A stretch of DNA of 64,000 nt from NCBI RefSeq assembly GCF_000001735.4, contig NC_003076.8, positions 7,936,001 through 8,000,000 of the forward strand, in the 5' to 3' direction. The notes under the pieces were generated by a model. That model saw only the letters and a program-made list of their open reading frames with translations. It had not been told where the DNA came from and did not search any database. Positions 27,701-39,795 of this stretch are shown here, in pieces; position 1 is the first letter of the stretch, and every line of letters begins with the position of its first letter. Made by a program: the position numbers and the translations under genes. The stretch is from Arabidopsis thaliana. Lineage: Eukaryota; Streptophyta; Magnoliopsida; Brassicales; Brassicaceae.

Positions 27701-30700
27701 AAGCATCCAACATTTGGGATTCACTGATAAATATTTATTGTACAGGTATGATGTATTATGCAGACCTTCACAAATGCCAAATATTCCTCCTGAATACGAA
27801 CGATAACAGACATTCTCTTCAGATGCGAAGCAAAATGGTATCTCTGCATAATCTGCACTGAGTTGCCATTTCCTCTGCAGCGAATAAGACATAACAATGA
27901 GAAATAGATTCTTCATATGTCGCATAACGCTCTTCAAACAAATAATTAGTAAAAATAGCCAAATAGAGAGAATCAGAACAATAGGATAAGAGGATAATAA
28001 AATATCAATAATCACCTTCTAGGTAAGGCCTTTTCATCAGCTTTGTAACTCCAGTCAATTCCTTTAAGTGCAGCCTTCTCAAGAGGATCACCAACCTGTA
28101 AGGACATGACAGATTTTTTAAAGAGGATTCTTGATGCAACGCAAAAAACCACAAGCGGTTTCAGAAAGATGACTACTAGTACATGTATCATGTATCACAT
28201 GCAGACTCTTGCATTAAGATTCATTTCAAACTTTGAAGTAAGAAGTATACTACATGGAAATCACATATCGGAAATATAGGAAAGCATGTGTTCATAGATC
28301 AAAAGAGTCACAATAATGGAGTTTCTCACAGCCCATAAACAGGAACAACAGCAAAACTGATACCAAAAATTTGAGTTTTCCAACGTCAAAAAGGAAAAGA
28401 AATTGTGTTGCTCATACCAGCTTGTTTTCTACAAAGACCAAGGCATGACAAGAAGCCAAAATTTCCAATGTGCGTACAGGAACCTTGCTCATATCAGTCT
28501 CTGCTTCTTCACAATTAGACAAACCCCCGACTCCTCGGAACTCCTATATAGCAGAAACGATAATGAAGTTATCATAAGAAAAATCAAGTCACCATAAACC
28601 CAGAACTTTCAATTGACTTACCATGTCATCTGACGTGAGTGTACCAGTCTTATCAAAACAACACAAATCAACCTGTCAGCAAAGGGAAAGTATGACACTA
28701 GTAAGACCACAGTACAATCAAGAATGAATACTAATTCCTTTAAGCGTGCTGCAAGCTCAAGATCTAGAGTACTTAAGACCAACAAATAGCCAAATGAAGC
28801 ACAATAGATAATACCTTCCCCGCAAAAGGGATCCTAAAAGGCTCTGTGCAAAATATCCCACGTCGTACAAGAGCAAGTAATGACGTATTGACAGCAATGG
28901 ATAATTCCATAGGCAATTCGGGCGGGATCACTGAGGTGATGATAAGTGAACAGCCTAGCAAAAGCTTATATTTGCTCCTTGTAGGATCCTCGAGACCCTG
29001 CAAATGAGTTTCCTCAACACTAGTATAAATAGACATATTTATTTGAATAAGAGCCTGAAAAAAATATTGCCGTACCTTTACAAGAACATAACCTGCAGCT
29101 ATCACGGCAAATACCACAAGAAATAATATGAACAGACCACTCTCCCAGCTGTTTGCAGTAACCTAATTTTTTACCAAATAGATCAGAACAATCAAAATTT
29201 ATCAAGCATGCTGAAATGAAATAACAAATAAAGGAAAGATCTCTAACCCTTTCTGTAGAAAATAAAATTGTCCTCATTAGTTTTCCTTGGCTCGTCTCAA
29301 ATCCAGTTCGGAGAACAACAGCTAGACAGCCACCATCAGGGGTCTTCAGAGAGAAGGACTGACCCCAAACATTTATTAGTATGGAAGATTTAGAGAAAGT
29401 ACAGAAGAAGGAAATGGTTGATATCGCTGAGACGGAAATACCTTGTCAGGTGAATGTTGCAAGATCTTGGTCCCGCCAAATAAAACATGATTCTTATTTC
29501 TTTTGATCGATAATTTTTCATCAGATCTTTGGCCAACAATTGGAACCTATTATAGACATCATATAATCTTAATGAAACATAGTTCACTACACGTATGGAC
29601 CTTATAATGTAACGGATTAAGCAAGATCCATTTGATAAACTAAGTAGTGCACACTAGTTAATCCTGATGATTCTTAGTGTCAAACAAAGAAACTAGAACC
29701 TCTTACACATATTGTGAGAGAAGCTGTTGATGCAATAATAAGAATGGCACGTAAGATGACAAAAACCAAGTTATATGCAATGCTATAATTCAGAACTCTT
29801 CAAATACCAAAGTCTAGAGAGCGGAACTTCAAAGAGAAGTCATATAACAAACAAAGATGATGTTAATGAAAAAAAAGTACCTTCCATTGGGGAGTTGACT
29901 CGCCTGTCAAAATGGCTTCATTTACAATAGCACTTCCTACCAGTAAAAGCATATCCGCTGGTACTGTTTTATCCTCTCCTCCAGTCTGAGTTGAAGGTCG
30001 CCCAATGGACACAACATCTCCTGGAAGCAGATCTGTACCTAAGAGCTTCACCCACCTAAAATTTGGCTTATTTAGACAGAGCAGTAATACAAAAACGACC
30101 TTTAGGGTAAAATATAAAGTTATTCAATTGCATACTTTCCGGATCGATACACCATCACGGTCTGACTGTCCACCCTAACACTTCTTAGGTCGGTTAATGT
30201 CTTCAAGCGGCTTTTTGCCATTGTTGACTCGAACATGAAAAGCATGAATAGTGTGAACACACTGTAGTACCAGAATTCATCCAAGCACCAAAGACCCACA
30301 CAGAAAACCTGCAAATTGAGGAAGAAGCACAATATTACTTAACGCCACAATAACTATAAAAAGAGCTCTTAGATAAATGCATTATAAAGTAAACAACACC
30401 TGAAATACAAAAAAGGGTTCCATGCAGTTTTCTTTCATTAGCTTCTGGAATGTAGGTTGTGGATAATCAAATCTGTAAGGCACAGAGGTAAAGTGTCAAA
30501 CCAGATTAAAAAACAAACAAAACTTTGGATATGCACAGAGGCAAAGGCACAGAGAAATGTTTTAATAGAGGTTCGTAGGACATATTAAAAGAAAAACAGA
30601 ACGCACAAAATAAGAGCCTATCGAAAAAATTGCCAATAAAAAAAACATCAATCATCAACGTTACAGTAAACAAGTGATCGATAAATGTAGAGAAACATTA

Positions 30701-31644
30701 CAAGGCGACTTACACATTCCTTCCCCACTTCTCAGTGGCAGTGGCAATTTTAGCTTCTGTACCATGACCAGTACATTTCAAATAATGACCAAATGTTTCC
30801 TTTGTGGGATAAGGAAGCTTGGAAAAGGCTCCTAACTCTTTTGAGTATATAAAACGCTGCTTCCTGAAGTCAAAGAAAATTTCTTCCATGTCTCCCGAGG
30901 ATGCTGAATCTGTCATCTGCAAAACAGCAAAATACTTAAGACTGTTAAAAAACATGAGAAGTAAGAGTACTGATAAAATCAAGCATTTCCACGCCAAAGA
31001 GGATTCAAAAAGTATAGGGGTTTAATTCATCAAATTTTACGCAGAGAGAAATGGCAGAGACAAATTATCGGTTTGTTAAGGGGAAAAACACTGAACTTTA
31101 CATATATCACGAGAACAACCTAGAAACATAGAAACCCATTCATGGAGACTACTTTAGCGACAACTTCACTATTAAACAAAAAATCTTGAATGAACTTACT
31201 TGGCTACGAAAATGAAGAGGCACAACTTCTTTAGAACCAGAAAATTTGGCTGGTGTAACTTTACATGCATCTGCCTGGTCGATACTGTTAACCTGTGAAT
31301 AAACAGACACAGACACAGGACCGGTCAATACCAGTAACTCAAGATTCATCTGTAAAAGAAAATAGGTGTTAACAGCCATTGGACTGTCTGTTTACCTTGC
31401 TAAACTGGACAAAACACTTGAAATCCACGGACCACGTAGTGAAAAGCAAGACTAAGATGTGGAAAGCAGAAAGACCACCAAGCGCAATGCAAGCATCACT
31501 GAAGTCTATGCTAGGAACGATCGTAGTCAACCATACAGTATACAGAATCGCAAATGGCCAAACGTCCAAGCGCCACACCAATTGTTTCTTCCTACATAAA
31601 TCAACCTTCTCCACTACCTTTCCTCCCACACGAAAGCTCGACAT
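24756..31644 (-). CDS. PDR2: P5A-type ATPase PDR2/MIA (ER cation/peptide-helix transporter)
   Basis: Twenty-one exons, right to left: 31396-31644, 31200-31292, 30714-30916, 30400-30472, 30136-30308, 29881-30055, 29442-29546, 29248-29358, 29076-29162, 28815-28997, 28622-28672, 28418-28543, 28016-28095, 27766-27874, 27551-27679, 27162-27227, 26977-27048, 26537-26688, 26137-26248, 25924-26040 and 24756-25829. They sum to 1179 aa. P-type ATPase motifs: PPELPMELS (P5A-specific membrane helix, ~448), DKTGTLT (phosphorylated D491), KGAPE and [11 protein letters not shown] (~811). The P5A-specific N-terminal membrane part and the C-terminal helices are present. P5A ATPases remove mistargeted transmembrane helices from the ER; in Arabidopsis PDR2/MIA is needed for root phosphate response and pollen. 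Introns are mostly short. It matches AT5G23630. Confidence 0.97.
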
Positions 31645-32309
31645 TTCAAAAAAAAAAAAAAAAAACTAGTTCTCCTTAAATTCGTCTGAAGTTCCTTGAG
31701 TTCTGCACAACGTTCACGACTAAGAACAAATCAAAATCTCAAAACGGTTCAATGAAACAAAAAGCTAAGAAAATTCCAAGTTCCTACAATCGTAATTCAA
31801 AAGATTTCAATTCAGAAGCAGATCTAAGGAGGAGGGAAAGAGACGAACCTTGAAATTAGGAGTAGCTTGGAATTGAGAGAGATCAAAAACTAGGGTTTTC
31901 AAATTGACATGCGAAGATCGAATCACGGCGAAACCCAAAAGGAATCTCTCTCCTTTTGTTCGTCTCACGACTCCACGATTGAATCGGCTTAGTTTAGCTC
32001 TCTAGCCGCTTCGGTTTTCTTTTCGAAGACTTCTATATTTTGTTAATTTATGATTTTATCACATCTCTAATCTTAATTTTTATTTATAACCTTTTTACTT
32101 ATCTATTAATAAAAAAGTTTTACTTCTTCCATTTTTTTGTCTGGGTTTATATGGGCGTAGCCCATTAATAAGAGAAGTTTGAGATTTTTTATTTTTTGTC
32201 TGCATTTATACGGGCAGACTTTAATCCCATTAATGTGATAGATTAGAAGTTGAACTTCTCAAGTGGGCCGTCTTCGGAGATTGTCGACAATAAGCGAGAA
32301 AGCGTGTCT

Positions 32310-32915
32310 TGGGTAGGCCTGGGCAATACCCGAATCCAAAAGCCAAACCCGACCCGAATAATCCGAATCCGCTCTACTTCGGTTCTTGTAAAATATCTGA
32401 TCGGATTCTGTTCTAAAATAAATTCAGGTTTGGATATTACCCGAACCAAATCTGATACCGGTGAGTACTTTTTATTACCCGAATGTATATATATACACAC
32501 ATGTACAGACATATATATATATACTGATAACTTTAATTTATAATTTTTTTAATGATTGGATTATGGAACAAACTCAAAATAAAGTTTACTTCTTGTATTA
32601 TGTTATTGTCTTAAGAAAATATGTGTTATTTTTAGATCTTTTGGGTTTTATGGATACTTTTATTTTATGTATGTTTGCATGTTTGGATATATTTAGACAA
32701 GGTTTCAGTAAGTAGTACTCAAACCCAAAATAGTTTTGGTTATTTACCAAGTTTTTCGACCAATACCCGAATCAACTAAACCCGAGGTGAATCCGAACCA
32801 AATTCAACCTGAAATAATACATATAACCGAACGGATCCTAAACTTCTAAACCCGAAAAACCCGAACTCGAAAGACCCAAACCGAAACCGACTTGAGTACC
32901 CAAATGTTCATGCTT
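32310..32915. repeat. Degenerate ACCCGAA-rich dispersed repeat
   Basis: Starting at GGGTAGGCCTGGGCAATACCC the DNA carries many ACCCGAA/CCGAACC units (32325-32480), an AT-rich middle, then again CCCGAA-type units (32765-32895), closing with GAGTACCCAAATGTTCATGC. Such 'taggcctgggca...atgttcatgc' blocks are scattered through Brassicaceae genomes as I recall. I do not know an agreed family name. Confidence 0.55.
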
Positions 32916-33090
32916 AGTCATTGGCCATTATCGTCAGCTATGATGACGTATTTAAATAGACACAAGATTATTTTAAACATATATATCTATTTACACATAG
33001 GAAATTAATTAATATATATATATATTATTTTTGGTAAAATTAAGAAAAAAATAATTAAGATGTATATATTTAGTTTTACTAAGTAATTTC

Positions 33091-33188
33091 TAATAATTAA
33101 ATATGTGGTCTCCACGTTTTAAGAAAAATGTATTTTATTTTTATTCAATTATTTAAAAAAATGTAGAGACCACATATTTAGTTATTTA
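33091..33188. repeat. Inverted repeat, ~30 bp arms, hairpin-forming
   Basis: The left arm (33091-33120) contains AAATATGTGGTCTC at 33099-33112. The right arm (about 33157-33188) contains its exact reverse complement GAGACCACATATTT at 33166-33179. Pairing extends outwards and inwards with few mismatches. The loop is about 35-50 bp of AT-rich DNA. Confidence 0.8.
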
Positions 33189-33587
33189 AAAAATATTCTT
33201 ATGATTCTTGTCTCACTAGGCGTGTGAAAGAATATTCTACATCAAAATGTGATGGAATCTTAAGATGTTATTTAATATTATTTTCTTAAAGATATATAGG
33301 GCAATTTATTAAAAGTTAAATTTGGCCTCATGACTTAGATGTGTTGGAATTGCAAAATTGTTGCTTGACAGTTGACACCAGCACAATTTTATTTAATCCT
33401 ATAAAATGGAAAATTTTAATTTAGATTTATTTCTATGTGCTGCCAAGAAAAGAAGATTTATTTCTATATATTATTTTCCTAACATAAAAGGAGTCAATTG
33501 ATATTATATACCATTTGTCGTATGGTACAAAGTATTAAGCACCATAATTAGAGAAAAAAAGGAAAATAAAAATATTGTGGTTTTAAC

Positions 33588-33595
33588 TATAAATA
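33588..33595 (+). promoter_or_regulatory. Likely TATA box of the MYB gene
   Basis: TATAAATA lies 216 bp upstream of the chosen ATG (33812), a plausible distance if the leader is ~190 bp. It is a consensus match only. Confidence 0.5.
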
Positions 33596-33811
33596 CTATA
33601 GAACTGGTGTTTTGATCCTTTTCCATCTTCTGTTCATAGTTCTTGAAATAATCAAAGGTTGGGGTTCTTACTAGTCTATCAATACTAGTTTGTGGGGTTC
33701 ATAAAACAAAGTTTACGATTTCAAATCAATTGTTTTGGTCTTTTTTTTTCTTTGGTCGGAGAGTATTTTGGTTGATCTAAATTGTTTGAAGTAATAGATT
33801 TTTTTGAGAAA

Positions 33812-35019
33812 ATGAATTTAGGACAGGAAATTAGTGTCGGATCGTCTTGGAGCAAGGATGATGATATTGCTTTCGAGAAAGCCCTTGCAATTTATAACGA
33901 TAAAACAGAGATTCGTTGGAAAAAAATTGCTACAGTTGTTCCGGGAAAAACTTTAGAACAAGTTATAGAGCATTACAACATTTTAGCTCGTGATGTTATG
34001 TTGATTGAATCTGGATGTGTACGTCTTCCAGATTATGATGATTTTTTAGAAGAACCAAATCACAATGCTTTTGGTAAAGAAAGAAGCATATTGGAAGGTG
34101 GCAACGATCGCAAATATGAGTCTAAACACAAAGGTAAATCAAAACTAAAGCAAAAACGACGAAGGGGTGTTCCTTGGAAGCCTTTTGAACACAGGTTCCT
34201 ACTAAACTCACTTGTTTTTAAATAATATTTTAGACGTAGTTATTATTTTACAGGTCACTGAATGTGAAACTCAGAATGTGTTGATTTGTATATGTGGTCA
34301 CTGGTAACATTATTGCATTTTCAGTTTGATATTAGAACTCAAAATATGTTGATTCTCACACTATTTTTTGTTTTCTTAATGAAACTAGACAATTTCTGCA
34401 TGGTTTGAAAAAATATGGGAAAGGTGATTGGCGTAGTATTTCTCGTCACTGTGTAGTGACAAGAACATCAACTCAGGTTGCAAGTCATGCTCAAAAATAC
34501 TTTGCACATATCAACTCAGAGGATAAAAAGAGAAAGAGGCCAAGCATTCATGACATCACTATTGCGGAAAACAAAAGTATCTCAACAAAACAAAGACCAA
34601 TCACATGGCAAAAAATAAACAACAATGGTGCTACTGCTTCCAACACTCAAGCCAATCAAACCACTTTGCAACCATCACTTGACATTCCTATATATGGTAC
34701 ACACAACAACATATGGAATGCACAAGCCACTCAAGTCATTTCACAGCCATCACAAAACCATCCTACATATGATGCACCCATCATATGGAACACACAAGTC
34801 GCTTCGCAACCATCGGCCAATATTCCTATGTATGGAACGTCCACCATAAGTCAACCAATGGTTGGACCAATGCTCTCACCTTTTGGAACAAACTTGAACC
34901 ACTTGGCTCCATCTCATATGACTTCTGGAGTTCAACATGATTCAGTACCTTACTACTCAGGTCCTAGTGCACCGATCAACATGGATTCAATACCATACAA
35001 CATTGACTTATATAACTAG
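33812..35019 (+). CDS. MYB/SANT transcription factor of the SHAQKYF (DIVARICATA/RADIALIS-like) type
   Basis: Two exons, 33812-34194 and 34389-35019 (TAG), giving 337 aa. The ATG at 33812 (MNLGQEISV) was chosen because the open frame upstream of it begins with no better start. First SANT repeat at ~10-60: SSWSKDDDIAFEKALAIYNDKTEIRWKKIATVVPGKTLEQVIEHYNIL. Second repeat after a Lys-rich linker: [52 protein letters not shown], with the SHAQKY motif of the DNA-recognition helix. The usual WTEEEH is WKPFEH here. The C-terminal half is Thr/Pro/Gln/Asn-rich with repeated PIYGTHNNIWNAQ-like units and probably disordered. It is expected to be a nuclear DNA-binding protein; targets are unknown to me. 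It matches AT5G23650. Confidence 0.9.
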
Positions 35020-35935
35020 ATCTCAAAGATAGGTCTTAAACTTCATGTTTTGTCCTTCATTTAAGGTGGAAGGATACTTATTTCATCTTGTTGTTTGGTA
35101 TGGGATTATTTGATGTTTTTTTCTTGTATCATATGGTTTGGGGTGTAACATATATATAAACCTATTAATTTCTTTAAGAAAACATATAAGCCTATTTTTA
35201 TTTCCAATTAAACATAAACTAAAAATCAAAATATATATACTCATAGTTATCATACATACGTTTAGGGAACGAGATATTGGTGTAACTAACACTACTCCTA
35301 AACTCTCATACAATGAAAATTCTAATTAAATAAGGATATGAAAACAAATACTATTTGACACTTCGATTAGAAAAATATATGTATCATTAAAATTCGAAGA
35401 CTAAGAACTGAAAGTGGATTAACATTCAGCAATTCAAATTTGATGGCCAATTTCATTTTATATATATGTATCACTCATAAACTTATGAGTTTCCTCTAGT
35501 TGATACTTACACTTTTTACATATTATTGGCATTTTAGAATTTAAGAATTAAACTGTTTCTAATTTTAAAATTCAATCATTTTTTTGACATTTTCTGTAAA
35601 ACTAATAGTTTTGAGTTTTTGTTTTGGATTTTTGCATGCTAAAAAAGATAGTTGCTTGAGAATTTTCATTTTCTTTTCAACTTGGAAAATATTTATATGC
35701 AACAGATAGTTTCATTACATTGTCCCATAAGTAAAAGAAAAAGAGAAAAAATTAACTCAGGAAAATGTAATTCCCGATTTAATTAATCCTCGAATACGCA
35801 TACTTCGATAAACTTTGAAAATTACTACAACGAAACTAGTACACGTGGACAATGGTGATTGATAGGTATATCAAGAAGGGTACAAAGTCAAAATAGTCAA
35901 CAAATAGGTTTCTTATTAGGGTTTCTTGGGCAAAC
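35020..35935. other. Convergent AT-rich spacer between MYB and SWEET12
   Basis: This has no ORF worth calling and no repeat beyond AT-rich simple sequence. It contains the 3' UTRs of both genes. Confidence 0.5.
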
Positions 35936-37796
35936 TCAAGTAGTTGCAGCACTGTTTCTAACTCCCTGACCATTTTCAATCTCAGCATTTCGATCGTTAC
36001 AGTTACATGTGTTCACCGATCGGACGACGGTGATCGCTACTGGTTCAGGAGATGTGAGTGTACCTAACTTCACCATATCGATGCTCACTTCTGGCAATTT
36101 CGCAGCCTCAAGTTCTTTCTCAACCAAATCCGACGGCGTTTTGCAGTATTTGTAAACCACATAGAGTATCATTTGAAGTGCACCTAGAACAAACCCAATC
36201 ACGTTTGGGAACTGCATAAATTGAAAGACATATAAAAAGGTGAAATTAAAGATAATTTATTAGTGCTCAAAGGCCAAAGCAATATACCTACTTTTAATTT
36301 TTATATATGAACTTTATCCTTTACAAATGTTTGCAAAAAAAATAATGTGTACAATTATAAATTTTGAGGTTTCCAATTAAAAAAAATCAGTGTTATTGTA
36401 GTGACTAAAATATATTATAAAACCTGTTTGTTTTTTTAAATTCAGATTTTCCCCCTATGTATTATTTGTATATATATGTTTATGGGGAGGTTACGTGCAA
36501 TACATGTACAAGTCTATGTAACATATTTGTAGATAGAACTCTTTTGTTAAAGATATAATCTTTAGTGTTTAGTGGGATATTTAAATGTAAAACGACAACA
36601 ATACCGAACAAAAGGGTTTTGCTTTTTGTGAATTCATATCTCTCTTTATCTATGATTAGCATCATAGGCTCAGGTAAAATAGAAACAAAAGCAACCACTT
36701 CATGCAAATAACGATAATGATTATGATAATGATGACTTACGGCAACATAGATATCCTTAAGAGCAAGACCATAAAGGAGCCATATGACCGCACTGATGGT
36801 AAGAGTCAAGGATAAGCTAAACGGCATGTACTCCACACTTTTCGTCTTTATCACCGTTCTCTGTTTTTTTAATACAAACCTAATTAGTAAAAATCATATT
36901 TTCTTCATATATACTTCTGTAGTAACATTAGCTAGAGACTATTACTACTTACGATAATGCTAAGCGGCGCAGCAAAAACGCAGACAGAGAATCCGACACA
37001 GATACCTCCAATGATCTTCGCACGTGTGGTTCCTTTTGCCAAGAATTGGCAGAGGAGGAGAATCAAACAGAACCCTCCAAAGTTCATTAGCAACAAGAGC
37101 TTCACCGTTAGCATCTGCACCAAAATAATCAATAAATATCACACATACAATAAACATCACATATACATATATTTATGTTGGTAATGTTACATACTCGGGC
37201 TTTCTTGGATGCGAAGGCAACAAAGATGGAGATGTATATGGTTTCAATGAAGCAACCAAAGCTGTTGATGGTGACGAGAAGGAAGACATCTTTCTTCTGA
37301 GTAGCGTAGTAGAGCCAAAGCATCGCGCTGAAGAGCGCCACCACATAGGGAATAGATTGAAATCCTTCTGTGGTTTTCTTCTTACAAATCCTATAGAACG
37401 TTGGCCTGCATCGAATAATCAATATCTATCTCTTAGTTTAATATCTCTCATTTTGTTTTGTATCATATGATCATTATAGCTCTAGCTAGCTAGTTAGATA
37501 AAAACATAAACATATGTAATGACATATATTATGAAGAAACAAGAACAGAGTGAAGTAATGATGCAATAGTAATACTTACACGGGAGAGAGGAAAACAGCA
37601 AAGGAAATGAGGTTTCCTGAAAATTACACGATAAGAAATGAAAGTGGCTAGTGTTAGTATATACTGGTTTTGATATCAAAATTAGGATATAGCTAGGTTC
37701 TGGTGATATCAAATTTTAAGAGAGATGAACGTGAGAACTCATACCGAGCAAGCCGAAAACAAAGGCCCATGTGTTATGAGTGTCGAAGAGAGCCAT
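35936..37796 (-). CDS. SWEET12: Sucrose exporter SWEET12 (MtN3/saliva family)
   Basis: Six exons: 37745-37796 (ATG at 37796), 37580-37616, 37195-37405, 36953-37114, 36741-36860 and 35936-36211 (TGA), giving 285 aa. Seven membrane helices form two MtN3 three-helix bundles plus a linker. Bundle one: [56 protein letters not shown]. Bundle two: [56 protein letters not shown], then [22 protein letters not shown]. The conserved prolines and asparagines are in place. The C-tail (~70 aa) is soluble. SWEET11/12-type clade III proteins let sucrose out of phloem parenchyma cells before loading. A TATA box lies 155 bp upstream. The choice of SWEET12 over SWEET11 rests on recalled locus order (AT5G23660). 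Confidence 0.95.
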
Positions 37797-37950
37797 GAAT
37801 GTCGATCTTTGGTTCCGGGTTTAGGGATTGTTTTTTTGGAAGGGAGAAGAAGATTTCTTCGAAGTAGTAAGAAAGATATCAGCTTTGTAAGTGTTTTTTC
37901 TGAAATCAAAGGCTAATGGCACGACTTTTTAGCATTCTGATGACTTCAAG

Positions 37951-37958
37951 TATTTATA
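37951..37958 (-). promoter_or_regulatory. Likely TATA box of SWEET12
   Basis: On the minus strand the sequence reads CTCTATAAATACTTG, with TATAAATA 155-162 bp upstream of the start codon. This is a strong match to the plant TATA consensus in a sensible position. Confidence 0.65.
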
Positions 37959-39782
37959 GAGGGGATGTCTTGAGAATGAACAAGGGAAGTGTGTGGGAAA
38001 GGCAATAAAGATAAATGTTTCGTGTGAATCATATAAGAATTTTCAATCTTTTTAGAAAAGTAACAATATAATTTCTAAAAGTATTAGTCTTTGTAGGTGT
38101 ACTACTATACAGAAATGAAAAATGCTCTTCGTCTCTTCGAAAAAATAATTGACAGAACAATTCCAACACCATAATAACTTTTTCATAAATAATGCATGTC
38201 GATTTCGGTTTAGGCCAACTCTTTTCTTTTAAGGGTTCTATGTCTAGATTCTACCTATTTCACATATACCTATATATGTGAATACATTTAATATATACAA
38301 TATTAATTTCTATGTTTTACACTTTATATCCTCATTTGTCAATAAAACTGGACTAAATTACGAGGTCCGTGCTTAATTATATTACGTTTCCAAGAAAATT
38401 AGACAATTAGTTCATGTGACGACGTTTGTACGCAAATATAATTGCCGTTTTCACTTTTAGCCACTTTTCTTTCTGAATTTACGTTTCACAATTTTAAGAA
38501 GAAGAAAAAAAAAAAACTTTTTAGCCGTTTGCCCGTTTCTCAATCATTAACATTTGTTTGTACGACTGTCCTCTCAAGTTTAATAATTTGTAGATGCTTA
38601 TTTCAATTTTACTTGAAATTACGTTTATTTCACTAAAATATATATATTGAACTAATAATGTTCTCGTTTTGTCTTACTTTTTAAAGAGGAAAAATAAACC
38701 GAGGGAAAGAGAAATAGACAGCTTAACTAATATTTGGATAATATTTTTAGTTTTTAGGAGTTTTTTCCTTTCTATATGGTTAAGCTCGGATTAGATTCAT
38801 ATAGTGAACATTTTAATTAGTGCTTGAATGTTAACTAAACTAAGGTATATAAGCTCTCCTTATTTAACATTTGGTCGACAAATTACTTCTTGTATATCGG
38901 ATGAAGTTTAAACTTCAAGATATAATTTACACTAGACTATAAAATGTAAGTTGTTTATATACAGGCTCCAACATGAACTACACAAAAATTGGTCATGCAC
39001 GGACAATTAAATGAAGGTTAGGACCTCAATTCTCACATATATATGGTTGTTATTCTTAGGGAATACAAATATGTTTTTTTTTCAAAAAATTAGTTCGGTT
39101 GGAAAGTGTGCTATAAAATTAAAATAGAAGAGGGGTTTAGAACTCACCCATAATTTTTTTTTTCCCTAGAAATTTACTAAATTTTTTTATTTGAAACTAT
39201 TACATTTTCAAAGACAATTTTGATAGTAGGTTGAACCGTCTTTCGTAGTTTCATGCGTTACGTATTAAATTGTCTATACAAAAATAGTTAATTTTACTCG
39301 TTTTCAAGAGTAGATCAATGTTTATAATTAATATGATAATGAAGTAGGTGAAAATAGTAAAGCGCTTGATTTTGTTAAAACAATAATATTGATGGATTGA
39401 TTTGGGAAAAAGAACAAACTCCAATAATTCATAACTAATAAGACAAAATAACAATAGCATGAACTTCATTTGTAAAACTTTTAATCTATTCTAGACTTTT
39501 ATGGTTATTTGAACGCACAAGTTTAGGTTAATTAGTAACTTATTATGCTGTTTCACATGATTTTCATTTTTCAAAGAGTTCATTTTTTTAGGTGGGATCT
39601 TATTTATAGTAAAAGTTATAAATGAAAAGGACATCGATCCAAATATTATTTCAAGTATATAACGACGAGATTGTTCACCATTTAATTTAGATAAATCTAT
39701 ACTTATTGGGACAATGGACTAACCGTTTTTCTGGGATACTCAGAATGATAAATATTATATCCATTTCAAATATAACTAAATT

Positions 39783-39795
39783 CACTACAAGAAAA
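39783..39795 (+). repeat. CACTA-type terminal motif, solitary
   Basis: CACTACAAGAAAA matches the terminal inverted repeat of Arabidopsis En/Spm (CACTA) transposons. I could not find the facing end (TTTTCTTGTAGTG) nearby, so it may be a remnant or chance. Confidence 0.3.

Larger units (their letters stand above)
31645..33587. other. Intergenic: PDR2 leader/promoter and MYB promoter
   Basis: A T-run on the sense strand lies directly before the PDR2 ATG (A-run 31648-31665 on +). A possible leader intron runs from a donor near 31849 to an acceptor near 31703 (minus strand). A short imperfect duplication lies at about 32100-32235 (TATTAATAA...AAGTTT...TTTTTTGTCTG(G/C)(G/A)TTTATA(T/C)GGGC, twice). 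Repeat features are listed separately. I see no protein gene. Confidence 0.5.
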
